Assembly (NCBI GenBank): GCA_018907035.1
Contig: JACCIC010000123.1
Coordinates: 1,178,001 to 1,242,000, forward strand
Source of the DNA: Sycobia sp. Sy_11
Taxonomy: Eukaryota > Arthropoda > Insecta > Hymenoptera > Epichrysomallidae
Direction of reading: 5' to 3'
DNA: 64,000 bases
A program made the position numbers and the translations under genes. The notes beneath the pieces were generated by a model, which ran no database searches, was not told where the DNA came from, and saw only the letters and a list, made by a program, of their open reading frames with translations. Positions 25,936-37,302 of this stretch are shown here, piece after piece. Within the stretch, counting starts at the first letter, position 1; each line of letters starts with the position of its first letter.

Positions 25936-27472
25936 ATAATACACATAATGCAACAAGTTCTTGAGGGGGCAAACTTAACGGGAGAATTTTCGAAGGAGAG
26001 CAAAGACGAATGCAGGGCCTAGGAAAAGTAGTTGAGCCGACGGGCAATTGTCAGCCGGGCGGCTGCCCCTTAGCCGACTACTCGTTCATTCGCTCACGCG
26101 CTCCCGCTACTGGGTGCGTTAATTAGTTAAGGTTACTGTTCGGGACTAAATTACACCTCCGAAGCTACTCAAAGGAAGCAATTACTGGTGTGCAACCAGG
26201 AACGGGGAGGTGGGTGGAGGCGAATCGGGGAGAGAGGTCGGCACTTTCTCGCTTCCCCGCCAAGCTCCTCCACCTTCTACGGAGCTACGACCGGCACCGT
26301 GCGTCGATCGTTACCGCGCGCGCGTGTGTGTGTGTGTGTGTGTGCGCGCGCCCACTTTTCTAGGTGCAGCGCTAAACCCCCCCCCCGCTTGAGCGCTATC
26401 TTGTATGTCCCTTGAGCAGCCGCGTAATCGGAAATGCCATGACGGAGAGAAGTACGCAAGATTGTCCCGGACGGTCTCTTTCAATACGTAACGAGGGACT
26501 TTCGTGCCAGGCCACTTTTTTCTACGCCTCCACCAGCCGTCTGTCGCATTTTATTTACCGCTCACCAACTACATATAATATATAATATATGTTTCCAATA
26601 AAAATCTTTCCCGGCAGAAATTAATTTAGGACTCGTTAGCGGTAAACGAATATCACTGTATCATTGTTCTGAATATGTGACGTGTAGAATATGCCAGTAA
26701 AATATTACTCATATACAAGGGGCTGTCTTTCAGTTATGTAAAGCCCTAAACCTGTACAAGTTTAAGATTGAAGAGAAAGAAACAGAACAAATTTTTTTTT
26801 AAAATATACATATTTAAAATTGTCACATTTTCCTAAAACATTTTCTGTTAAATAAAATTAAAGAAAAACTTAGTTTTCTTTTCATTTATTAACTGTATTA
26901 ATAAAAACATTAACATTTTTCATTTGAGATGGAAATTAATGTTGAAATTGATTCAACTCTTTAAATTATGAATCAAAATTGTATTGTATTAAAAGAAGTT
27001 TTAATCTCATGCTACTTTTACCGCAACGACTGAAGGACAACTTCCCCTCTTGGAGGGTTTTTGGACGACGCACAAAACAAAAACATCAATTGGGTTTTTT
27101 GAGCTTCACTACCGCGTTGCGCTCTGCACGTTATGAATTATTGATAGACGCGCGCCGTCATCGCTCGCGCGGCCCTGCTCTCGGTGTGGAGGAAGGAGGT
27201 ACGGAAGGGAAGCAGGGGGAAGAGAAGGGAAAAGAAAGAGTCAAGACTATGGAATTGATAAAAATATTTTTTGTCCCTGTTGTCATTCCCGCTCTGTTTC
27301 ACCGTGGAAGCCACGTAATCTCTTTGGGGCCTTATTCTAAGACACGTTTACGATACTTTGTGGAAGCCCCCGATGCCGACTGTTTTCTAACAGGATAAAA
27401 GAGCCAAGAAATAAAGTGGTACGGTCGCTCTGGGTCTCCGATTCCCCCCTCCTCCAACCACTGGGCCGGCGC

Positions 27473-27474
<2 letters not shown>

Positions 27475-27522
<48 letters not shown>
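27475..27522. repeat. (CT)n microsatellite
   Basis: About 24 CT units. It produces the Arg/Glu-rich apparent frame on the - strand at 27332-27901. Confidence 0.95.
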
Positions 27523-27525
<3 letters not shown>

Positions 27526-28392
27526 GAATCAATGAAGGCCTTTGAACTAGAAAACGCGATTCTTTGGACCGACGTCCGTTTTCGTCCTCGTCGACACCGT
27601 TCAAAGTTTCGTCGGGCCCCATGCGGCGATCTCGGCCTCGGTCCCTCGCTCTCTCTCTGTTTCTCTCTCTCTCTCTCTCACTCTCTCTCGTCCCCCTCCT
27701 TCTCGCTCTCTGCTCACAGGCGAGCAATCTTTCAACCATGTCCCAATGAAACAGTGGTGTTCCTAGAATCCTCCGAGAGCCTTTAACATCGAGGAACGGA
27801 GAAAGGGACCCTTCGTGCTCTCCACTCCCCTGTCTCCTCAGCGAGACTCCGAGACTCAGCAGCTCAGCACTGGGAGTACAATGCATACCTTCGTTCTCCA
27901 CGGGCAGCTCCGGGCTCCGCCAGCTTCACTTAGTCTCCCTGTTCTCCTTCCCTCCTACCCCCGGCTTCTCGCTCTTCATCCTTCGCTTTCTTCACATATT
28001 TTCTCTCCTCTTTCCTATACTCCCTTCTCCCTCACTCCCCTTTCTCTCTTTCGAGGCTCAGCCACTGCTATACTCGCTGCGCTCTCCTACATTTCACTTT
28101 TCGTTTCTTTCGATTCAGCCCCCCCTCCTTCTCCGCCTTCATCACTCATTCCACCCGCTTCGCATCGTCTCAGCGGCGCCGTCTTCTTTTTTGACGCTTC
28201 GTTACCATAAAGATGCACAAACTATATGTATGCACGATTACCAGCACTGTTTAAACTTGCCCAAGCTCTTTAAATATTTTTATTTATTTAAGTATACATG
28301 CGTTCTTTTACCTGCTTCTTATTTTACATATTATTTATGTGTTATTGTACGTATATTATTTAACTAAATCTAGAATCAGTAAGATCTTATTC

Positions 28393-28396
<4 letters not shown>

Positions 28397-28433
<37 letters not shown>

Positions 28434-28441
28434 GTATGTAT
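28397..28441. repeat. (AT)n followed by (ATGT)n
   Basis: AT units passing into five TATG units, the same compound form as at 13116 and 32556. Confidence 0.95.
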
Positions 28442-28869
28442 GCATTTATTTATTTAACTCAATAATATCTTTATGCATTCTTGAGTTGTTTTTAACTTCA
28501 AATATTTGCGCAATAATTTCGTACTTGTGTGAATATATTATTAAATTTAACCATAGTAACGTGAATAATGATAAAAAACGAAAAAATTATCGATACTGGG
28601 CGATCAAATTTTCGATTAGTTGTTGTTCATTGGCCATATATGCTTATTTATGTAAAAATAAATTCGAAAACAGAATTAAAATCTTTAAAAATGTGTTAAA
28701 CCTCTTCTTTAGAAAATCTTGATGCGTTAAATATAAATTTTGAATATAATAAAATAAGACTTTAATACTTCGAAGTTTATATTTTACAGATCGAAGTGGA
28801 ATGAATAAAACTTACATAAGGTACTTGTCGGTATTGGTCCTTATTCCTGATAGCTTAGTAACATGGTCA

Positions 28870-29387
28870 ATGTTACGACCACTAAATAAAACTATTATTT
28901 TAAATACATGTAGAAAATTTTTGGGATAAAGTAAACTACAATCAACTTAGAATAGTAAAACCAGACATCCGCTCAACAAACCCAGCAAAAAATATGACTA
29001 GAAGAGACCAGATTATTATAATTGCACTTATTAAATAAAATAAAAATAAAAAACAATACTTATTAAATAAAACCGAGCAACCTACATGTCAAAAATGCAA
29101 ATGTAAACTAAGTATAAAACATATTCTATTAGACTGTCCACTAAACGAAGAACAAAGAAAAATTTTCAAAATCAAGAAAGAATTACAACACAAGTTCAAG
29201 AATAATATGCAATGTACAATTCTATTAAATTTCATGACTCAGATAAAAATACGCAATTTCATTTGAAGTAAATATTTAATGTAAATATGTATCATATGTT
29301 GTAATGTAAACAAAACATCTTATACCACTGTATTGTTGCTAATACCATTTGGGAGATGCAACGTTAAATAAATAAATAAAAAAAAAT
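28870..29387 (+). mobile_element. 3' end of an I-like LINE
   Basis: A short decayed fragment keeps the C-terminal ORF2 motif TEQPTCQKCKCK...HILLDC at about 29070-29140, preceded by TRRDQIIII and followed by a stop at about 29263. The 3' UTR ends GGGAGATGCAACGTTAAATA and a simple (AATA)n/A tail to 29387. The protein motif and tail resemble the LINE at 3464-8343, but the sequences are not the same family. Upstream sequence to about 28740 may belong to it but is too decayed to assign. Confidence 0.75.
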
Positions 29388-29905
29388 ACATGTATATTTT
29401 ATTGGAAACATTATTTACATGTAATTAAATTATTAAAAATATTGGACATGTTTTGTTTTCATCATCATGATCATTATTATTATTATTATTATTATTCTGT
29501 TATCAATGTTGTTGTTCTTGTCGTTCTTGTCGTCTTCGTCGTTGTTGTTGTTGTTATCATGAGTCGGTATTATTGATAATTTTAATATGAAAATATATAA
29601 TAATTAAATAAGCACTTACCTTCGTCACCGTATGCATTTAATGTAAATCTCAATTTCTACTACAAGTTTATTAAATTCAAAAGACATTATTTTTTTAAAA
29701 AAGACGTACAAAATTGACGGCGTGCTAATCCTTAATATTTAAAAAATTAAAGACAGTTGACAACATATTAATCAGAACAGAGAGTGTCGTGTTTTAATGC
29801 TATCATAAGCTTTTAATTATTATCATTTGTATTTAACATTAACAGTTTATAACGTTCAAAGCTCAATAAATATACAAATACAAATTATTTTTCAGAAAAT
29901 CAATA

Positions 29906-29970
<65 letters not shown>

Positions 29971-30226
29971 AATAAACCATTTCATTTTAACAATCAGAAA
30001 TTGAGACTCTATTAGTAAATAGGACAATTACTTTAGCCGAAATATGAGTTCAGTAACACCATTTAACAAAAGGATCATATGTATAAGATTACTATCGTAA
30101 AAAATCTCATTATAGCCATATCGAAATTTCCTGCAACTTATAGTATATAATAAATTATAAGAATTCGTGTATTACAAATATATTTCTTTTAACGAGCAAA
30201 GTTTTACAAATATATATATATATATA

Positions 30227-30271
<45 letters not shown>

Positions 30272-30300
30272 CATATCATATAATATAATATCATATCATA
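29388..30300. other. AT-rich sequence with trinucleotide and AT repeats
   Basis: Contains a degenerate trinucleotide tract at 29472-29565 ((ATT)n, then (GTT)n and (GTC)n variants), (AT)n at 29909-29964 and 30210-30265, and CATAT-type repeats at 30268-30300 leading into Helitron B. No gene seen. Confidence 0.6.
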
Positions 30301-30477
30301 TCATACTAATTTATAAAGACAAAGCGTGTTTTTGTTTGTACACCATAACTGAAAAAACTACTGAAACGATTGTTCTGAAATTTGACATACAGATTCTATA
30401 TTATCTTGGGAAGGACATAGGCTATGTTTTTTATTGAATATCCTTTTTCTTTCATCAATTGAATGTTGATGAATTGT

Positions 30478-30747
30478 TGTTAACTTAAAATATATATCAT
30501 GGTCAGATTTTCACAAATAGTCGTCCACTAAACATTCTCGTTATTCAAATATCAATGTAAATATTGTTGTATAGTTTATTAAATTTACATATACAGAAAA
30601 ACTTAAACCAGCTCTTATTTACCGGTCCTTGATAACATTAACTTCAACATTACTAAATCAGTTGTGAATGACGTTCACATCTGAAGTAAGCATCTTCGAA
30701 AGTACCCTTTCTGAAATATTGAAAATTAATAATTGCTTACTACACTG

Positions 30748-30751
<4 letters not shown>
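30478..30751 (+). mobile_element. Solo LTR, same family as the repeats around the BEL element
   Basis: A 274-bp TG...CA unit, TGTTAACTTAAAATATATAT to CTACACTGAACA, with no gap relative to the copies at 37011-37284 and 44832-45105 and roughly 95 percent or more alike by eye. It interrupts the 5' part of Helitron B. Clear target-site duplications are not visible; the right side is an (AT)n tract. Confidence 0.75.
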
Positions 30752-30812
<61 letters not shown>

Positions 30813-30849
30813 TACGCTTTGCATATAAAGGACATCGAAGTGCTTTATA

Positions 30850-30900
<51 letters not shown>
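30752..30900. repeat. Two (AT)n microsatellites
   Basis: AT tracts at 30752-30809 and 30850-30900 separated by about 40 bp of unique sequence. Confidence 0.9.
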
Positions 30901-30902
<2 letters not shown>

Positions 30903-31969
30903 GTGTATGTATATGTGTGTATATAGTATACCACGTCAATCTCCCCGTAATTATTGTTATTCGCAATTCCAAATTCGAAAGCTTCCGTACATCATCAACG
31001 ACTCCTCGTTTTCGCTGGCTGTTCACGGCATATACAGATTACTTGGTTGACTTGTACGAACACTAGTTGGACTTTTCACTTTTATAAAGTATAAAGAGTA
31101 AGGATGAAAATAACTTAAGGATTGCTTTGAAATGCCTTCGAGTATATGATACATTTATATACGGCTTGAAATGATTTCGCATGATTACAAAAATTATTTT
31201 TTATGATTCTTTCACAGTAATTGCAATGATTCACTGAACCGATTGTTCTGAAATTTGACATATAGATTCTATATTATCTTGGGAAGGACATAGGCTATGT
31301 TTTTTATTAAAAATCATTTGACTTTCATCAATAAATTAAGTTAACGGTTTTAACAATCAATTTCACCAGCGGCCACTAGGTGGCGTCTTGAATCAAGAAC
31401 ATCAACTCAAATAGTCCGCTTCATATCCAAGTCTGGGATTCGTATACTAAAGAAGGTGTGACGTTAGTCGGTATTACCCTCTTTGTTCTTCAGGTTAATA
31501 TCTTTTGGTTTTTGTAAATTTTATTTTCTCTTACGTGGGGAATCTCTCTCTTTCTCTCTCTCTCTCGCACTCTGTCTTTCTTTCTTCTTCTCTTATAAAA
31601 TGGTTCTGTATGCCAAATCATACTGCATATAGTTTGTGACGACAAATTATATTTTTATTTTTATACATAATATTAACTTCGGAATTGTCACAAAAGGCTA
31701 GTTTTTTTTTAGTTTGAACATAAGAAATGATGGCAAAATAGGGTTCTTTACCAACAACCTTGAAACTATGTATATCTATGTAAAAAGGCAATATCCATAG
31801 CCTATTTAAAAAATATGCTATGCGCATACCAACATTTTGCTTGAATTTCAGTTAACATCACTACGAAAATATTCACGGTATTTAATTGAAAAAACGGAAA
31901 TATAAATATATATATATATATATTGTATGTATATTATATTGTACGTGTTATATATACATATTTTAAATA

Positions 31970-32345
31970 CGGTTTCTACTGAGTAATATTGTATTAGCGT
32001 ATATGGGCGGTTGATTACGATATCCCGTTGCCTCAAGACGATTTCTATAGGCAGCGGTGTGTTCCGATGATAGAATGCGATGCCCAGGTGTCTTTGAACG
32101 ACTTCTACGAGGAGTATTGTGTTTAGTCGTTAGGAACCGATGCTATCTTTCTCGGGACGACTTCTACTGGGACTATCGTATTTAGTTGGTACAAAACGAT
32201 GTTCAGGTATGTCGGGACAACTTCTACGGGGAGTTTCGTGTTAGAATAGGATGTCCAAATGCCTCAGGATAATTTCTACGGGGATTAGCGTGTTCGGGCG
32301 GTAGAATACGATGTTCAAGTATGACGGGACGACTTCTATGAAGAG
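31970..32345 (+). repeat. 60-bp minisatellite inside Helitron B (about 6 units)
   Basis: Same unit as in Helitrons A and C. By order of unit variants B begins like them (GGGCGGTTGATTACGATATC, then the AGGCAG-type unit) but skips two units that A and C share, then continues with the TTAGTCGTTAGGAACCGATG unit. It therefore seems to have lost two units. Confidence 0.85.
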
Positions 32346-32398
32346 AATGAAATCGGTTAAATTATTCTTTCGGGCGAAGCCGAGACGGGGGATGCTAG

Positions 32399-32570
32399 TG
32401 TATATATATCTCGATTTTACGATAATGTCCAACAATTAAATTTCAAATCTCCTAATACTCATATAAGATTTGTGAAAAGTATATTCCGCCCCTCATTCAC
32501 TCTTTGCCTTCTGCCTTTTACCTTTTATACATTTAACTACATTATATAAGGCATTATGTATGTATGTATG

Positions 32571-32619
<49 letters not shown>

Positions 32620-32625
32620 CAAGCG
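32399..32625. repeat. (TATG)n/(TA)n compound microsatellite and short spacer
   Basis: After the Helitron end, about 150 bp of AT-rich sequence leads to TATG units at 32556-32577 and (TA)n at 32578-32618. Confidence 0.85.
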
Positions 32626-33520
32626 CGCATTACCATCGAGCGCGGAATAAAAAAATGGAGCTACGCAGCAGTGGCAGCCACACTACGGGCTGAACATAAA
32701 GTAAGAAGACGGAGGCATCCAATCGTCCGGACACGTAGCGCGCGATGAGGGAGGATAACAAGAGAGAAGGACAGAGCGTGAAAAAATGGAAAGAGCGCCT
32801 ATTCTGGCGCCTATTGCGTCAACCAGCCCCAGGCTTCGGAACAATGAGCGCGGCTTGATTTGTTCTATCGCGCGCGAGGTTCCAGATTATGCCTGGAAGT
32901 CCTCTCTTTATCCGGGGCGCTTCCGCGACACACGCCCTCTCCCACTCCACTCCTGTCAAATTTTTCACCCCGCGCGGGCTCGTTTAGAGCTGCCACGCCG
33001 TCAGACAACGACGCAAGCTCATTGAAACCTCGCACGCCGCTGCGCCTGATGTTTGCATGCGAAGACGAAACGAGAAGTCCGATTACCGTCATGCCGCGCT
33101 CTGGAGCACGAACGCGCACCGCCAAGTCAAGAGTATATCGGAGTTTCAACCCCCCCTCCCTTTCGAATCACCATTCTCTCACGCACGCTCACCCTCGCTC
33201 GCTACATCGCCCATTGTCTTGTTCCTGTTCCGTGCGGACTTTGCGGTCTCGCGTCGCGAGGGAGAGTCAGGCTCGAAAACACCGCTGCCAGAAATATTAA
33301 AAACGGTTCTTGGAACGTCGCGCTGCTCTTGCTCCGACTTTCCGATTCGTCTACCGTCTCCACTCCCTATATATCTCTTTCTTGGTCGCGCAATCAGGAC
33401 CCGCGTGCGGTTCCGAGAGACAGAAAGAAAGAGAAGTTGCGGGAGTGTTGATCGACCTCCCAGACTCCTCACTCAACTCTAATAATAATCATCTACTGCT
33501 GCTGCTCATCTCCTCTTTTT
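32626..33520. other. GC-rich island, no supported gene
   Basis: A sharp rise in GC and CpG with several overlapping 100-146-codon frames on both strands, all Arg/Ser/Pro-rich. No domain or splice-consistent exon structure is recognisable. It could be a regulatory or untranslated part of a host gene. Confidence 0.45.
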
Positions 33521-34560
33521 CTGCTGATTGTTTTTTCTGCAATCATGCTTGTTCACGTGCTTCTGATGTATTTAGAGAACTATATATACAAAAATTTTTG
33601 TCGTCTTCTAACAAATTAAAATAAAATATTCTGACTTAATAAGTGTAAAAAGAAAGCAATTTTCCAAGCTAGAATTGGTAAATACATAAATATCAACAAT
33701 CTTATACTATGTTCTGATAATTATAACATATAATAAAATATAATTATAACCTATAATATAAATTATATGCTCTACTGGTTTTTTTATCCATATTAATCCA
33801 CTATTTTCGAAGTCAGTTTTCATGGATAAATAAATTGTAGAATTTTTATATTTAAGTTCCCACAAATAATAATACCTGATTGTACGTTGATTTTCGTTAT
33901 TATATGGCTCATATAAATAATCTGATGAAGTAGGTCAAATGAACTGAAGCATTCATTTTTTTACTTATTAATTACTAATTTATGATATAAAAAATTCAAG
34001 GCTCTATAAATTCATTAAATGTTAGCGACATTTATAATTTAGTTAATTTTTAAAAACCAAGTTGAAAAATATTGAAAAATTTATATATGAAGGAAAAAAC
34101 CTTATCAAAATATACACAATCAAAAAGTATATATTCTATATTTCGAAGAATTTTGAACCTTCTCAAGTTTAATTATTCTTAAGAAAGTTATTACTATGAA
34201 TAAGTAAAATTTTTGATTTGTGTAATGTTCTTGTAAGGGTTACCTATAAGTAGTGACATGAAAGAAAATAGTGTAAACAATCATGTCAGGCTCTAATTAG
34301 GAAAACCGTATAGTATAGCTAGTATAGCATTAGTTTTATCAGTTGCGACAATAAACAGTAGAGTGCATATTACGTATGAGTAAATCTAGGTTTATTTATT
34401 TTTAGTGTAGCATTTGAAACGCGAATGAGAAAAATAATTGATAGACTGTACTTGTAAATTAGGAACTTTTAAAAAATTAATGGGCCTTTTCATTACAACT
34501 CACATTACGTCGCAGCAAATTTGAAAGTGAAGAAAACACGTTGAGATAATATTGAAAGAT
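33521..34560. other. AT-rich spacer, nothing recognised
   Basis: No long frame, terminal repeat or RNA gene seen. Confidence 0.6.
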
Positions 34561-36120
34561 GGTCCCGTCGGTAGACCCGAAGGCTCGTTTATCTATTTAC
34601 AAATAATTACTAACGAGCGGGAAACATTCTCCCTCTGCGTGTATTATAGGCTTAAGAGAAAGCTGGAGAAGCAGAAAGGCGCTACGAGAAATGTCTTCTT
34701 TTAAAGAAGGAAAAGCCCGAATATCTAGGCAACGGGTGCAATCTGGTGGAAAGAAGGATAAATTGTCAAGGAGACATGTAGTTTGAAACTGGTCACAAGT
34801 CCGCCAGCTTTCCCAGCTTAATACCCGCACGTGGAGCGCATTTTTTTCTTAAGCATCGACTATCTAGCCAGGTCTAGCAGACTCGTCTTTTAAGTATGCC
34901 TCCCACTCCATGGTCGAAGACCGAATGTAGCGGCAAATAAATCTCCTCGGGGTTAAATACGCGTCACGCGGCCGAGTCTGCAACCGTGCCCAGGCTGTTC
35001 TCCATCAGCCCCCTCCTAACCCTTCTCGGATATAAACGATTAATTATAATGGAAGAAAATCAACTAATCTGTCCATTACCAATTATTCGTCAGTTTCGTT
35101 TTGGAGGGATCCTCGTCAAGCTCGTCCTTCCATCGCGTCAGCGGACTTTGCAGCCAAGCCAAGAGACGCCCGTCTAATTACTCGCTGTCCCTTCCAACAT
35201 CCCGCCCTTTCTCGGCGGTAAATTAAGTTAATATCGTTCGCAAAGCAGCGCCCAGAAAACTCGTTCAGAGGATTCGAAGTCAAAACACATTTTCGAAGCT
35301 GCTCGTAAAAGCTACATCGGTGTCGCAAATAGGTGAAGTAGAGAAATAATGAAACAGAAATGCGAAGACAGCTTTGTCAAAGTCCTGGAGTGCTGAGGCA
35401 TTTGCAGAGGAACGGCGGAAAACGGTTGAGAGCTTGAACCAAAAAGCGAGCTACGAAGTAGCACGAGCCAGTGCCGGCAGGCAAATCGCAGATAAAGACC
35501 GAACTGGCAGCGGCAGCGTGCCAGAAAACAAGATAAAAGATAGAGACCGTATGGAGGGAGAAAGAGGGAGAAGGTGGCGGCGGGAGAAGACGAGTGGGCG
35601 ACGCGGCCCGCTCCTGTTTTATTTACTTAAGACCAGTAGCAGCCAGTTCGCGCAGGTAGAATTCCATGGATGGAATCTTAATAAGGGTAGCCAGGGGTTC
35701 TCCTCGCATTCATCCTTTTCCGTGCCTCTTCCCATTTCCTGCCCGCCCCTCCGCCCGGTATACGTGCGGCACTCTCGCATCTCGCATCTCGCGCCTGAGC
35801 ACCAAGTCACCGACGAATTATCCAGCGGATGCTGGTTCGATCTCGAGTCGCTCAAACTATCGATCGAATGTGACCGCGGAAACGGAGCGCGCTGTCGGCG
35901 CTTTTTCACCTCGGGCGCTATTTCCCACCCGAGATTGGTTGGGGATTTGGCACGTAGCTGTCGGAACGATTCCGTAATATACTCGCGCTGCAACTTCACC
36001 GGGATCAAGCGTGGACACATGGATAACGTAATATACGAGCTTCATTATGAGCGAATATATGAACCTTATGTGGATGCTGCCGTACTAAGATAAAATTTTT
36101 CTTTTTTGCATCGAATTGAA
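34561..36120. other. GC-rich island with one long unassigned frame
   Basis: GC-rich, CpG-containing sequence. It includes the 35374-36093 open frame on the + strand (239 codons) and an overlapping 133-codon frame on the other strand. See the separate entry. Confidence 0.5.
35374..36093 (+). other. Unassigned 239-codon open frame
   Basis: This is the longest frame not explained by a transposon or a simple repeat. It begins at a TTG; the first ATG is internal, at about 35551, giving 181 codons starting MEGERGRRW. The translation is mixed in composition, with a basic Arg-rich stretch, no signal peptide, no membrane segment and no motif I recognise. An overlapping frame on the opposite strand is open too, as happens in GC-rich DNA by chance. 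I do not assign a function and consider a chance frame more likely than a gene. Confidence 0.15.
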
Positions 36121-36265
36121 GCTACAAGCTCGGCTGTAAATAAATTACAGAATAAGTCATTATTAATATTCATTTTATTATTAGTATATAATTTTTATTT
36201 GTGATAGAAGATACAACATAGTAATGTGGTCAAGAAATTTATTGCAGAAAAACTTTATTATTAAA

Positions 36266-36300
36266 AAGCATGTATTTATTTTAAAAATAAATACATGCTT
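36266..36300. repeat. Perfect 35-bp palindrome
   Basis: Arms AAGCATGTATTTATTTT and its exact reverse complement meet around one central A, with 17 perfect pairs. Flanking DNA is AT-rich. It could form a hairpin or cruciform. No element with such an end was identified nearby. Confidence 0.95.
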
Positions 36301-36533
36301 CAACTTATTTTTGCATCATATTAAACAGATTTCTAATTGTATAAGTATATAATTATACGGAAGGGGCGACCATAAGTTCTTAAATAATTTAATGGTTCGT
36401 CAAAAAATTCCCGATAATAGTTATCATTTGGTATTTTTGTTAATTGCTTTGAATTAGGACATTCGAAATTATAAAAATGTAAAGTCACTTTTTCACTATA
36501 ACTTTTCATATATGACAAAAGAAAGAAAAAGAT

Positions 36534-36743
36534 GAGGCCTACGCTGGCTCAATTGCTAGAGCGAAGGACTAGTAACTTGGTGATCCGAGTTCAAATCTCG
36601 GTCTCGGCCAATTGACACAAGCACCGATGTAATAATTTACATATATTTTGATTACAAACACATCGTAGACCTCCGGCGCTGATTAGCATCGGTATTTGGA
36701 AGCATAAATAGAGTAACGTTAAATAGCATAAAAATAAAAAAAA
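36534..36743 (+). mobile_element. tRNA-derived SINE
   Basis: The head (36537-36610) folds partly as a tRNA: D stem GCTC/GAGC, a perfect 5-bp T stem CCGAG/CTCGG with loop TTCAAAT, and GGCC/GGCC at the acceptor ends. Pol III boxes are TGGCTCAATTGC (A) and GAGTTCAAATC (B). The anticodon stem is poor and two acceptor pairs are lost, so it is not a working tRNA gene. A unique body of about 110 bp follows and ends GTAACGTTAAATAGC and an A-rich tail. The CAACGTTAAATA/TAACGTTAAATA end is shared with the LINE at 28870-29387. No target-site duplication could be fixed. Confidence 0.85.
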
Positions 36744-37010
36744 TTTTTTAATTGAAAAATTTTAAGCATAGATATATGCGATCATATATTTTATGAATCA
36801 AAATTTTCATCCAAGACAGCAACAAACGTTTGCAAGCTATTTGACCTTGCGTTGTTTTTGGATGGATCGACAGGGTCAGGCATATGAAAAAACACTTATC
36901 TATTGAGTTGTCGGTTACTTATAATACCCTATAAGAGTGTTATACATACAATACGTGTGTGTGCGCGAGCACGCGCGTGTGTGTGTGTGTGTATTACTAT
37001 CAAAGTATTT
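36744..37010. other. Spacer with (GT)n tract
   Basis: Short AT-rich sequence, then GT/GC repeats at about 36953-36992, directly left of the BEL-associated LTR. No gene. Confidence 0.7.
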
Positions 37011-37284
37011 TGTTAACTTAAAATATATATCATGGTCAGATTTTCACAAATAATCGTCCACTAAACATTCTGGTTATTCAAATATCAATGTAAATATTGT
37101 CGTGTAGTTTATTAAATTTACATATACAGAAAAACTTAAACCAGCTCTTATTTACCGGTCCTTTATAACATTAACTTTAACATTACTAAATCAGTTGTGA
37201 TTGACGTTCACATCTGAGGTAAGCATTTTCGAAAGTACCCTTTCGGAAATATTGAAAATTAATAATTGCTTACTACACTAAACA
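37011..37284 (+). repeat. Left (5') LTR of the BEL element
   Basis: TGTTAACTTAAAATATATAT to CTACACTAAACA. It is followed at once by the candidate primer-binding site, which supports its right edge as the LTR end. The left edge is defined by where the three copies stop matching. Confidence 0.75.
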
Positions 37285-37302
37285 TGGTCTTTCGAGCCGG
37301 AT
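37285..37302 (+). promoter_or_regulatory. Candidate primer-binding site
   Basis: TGGTCTTTCGAGCCGGAT starts one base after the LTR CA. The TGG start and position suit tRNA priming of minus-strand DNA. The matching tRNA was not determined. Confidence 0.6.

Larger units (their letters stand above)
24118..28396. other. GC-rich region with microsatellites, no supported gene
   Basis: Mostly GC-rich to about 28200 with CpG and long (CT)n/(GA)n tracts at 25151-25181, 25313-25351 and 27475-27522, an (AT)n/(GT)n tract at 25880-25934, a (GT)n tract at about 26319-26345 and an AT-rich interval at 26640-26980. Frames of 130-190 codons exist on both strands but translate these repeats or overlap each other. 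I recognise no protein domain. The flat C-rich stretch 27900-28200 has no stops in one frame but only low-complexity Ser/Pro/Leu. Confidence 0.5.
30301..32398 (+). mobile_element. Helitron B (non-autonomous), rearranged
   Basis: The 5' end begins TCATACTAATTTATAAAGAC and carries the CTACTGAAACGATTGTTCTG block. The 3' end has TTTCGG/CCGAGA and CTAG at 32395-32398. Inside, a 274-bp solo LTR occupies 30478-30751. The 5' block TTCTGAAATTTGACATA...GGCTATGTTTTTTATT occurs twice, at about 30366-30435 and 31247-31312, so two Helitron starts or a duplication lie in series. The minisatellite is shorter than in A and C, and about 330 bp of the usual 3' region between it and the hairpin is missing. No Rep/helicase coding was found. 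Confidence 0.75.

Noticed and set aside
27332..27901. A 189-codon Arg/Glu-rich protein on the - strand
   Set aside because: Mostly the translation of a (CT)n tract and its GC-rich surroundings.
28339..28722. A membrane-like protein of 127 codons
   Set aside because: Hydrophobic composition stems from AT-rich sequence and an (AT)n/(ATGT)n tract; no family resemblance.
32860..33482. Two overlapping 140-codon frames as exons
   Set aside because: Both frames and the opposite strand are open at once; no domain or splice evidence.
36537..36610. A functional tRNA gene
   Set aside because: D and T arms look right, but the anticodon stem does not pair, acceptor pairs are lost and the sequence continues into a SINE body with an A tail.
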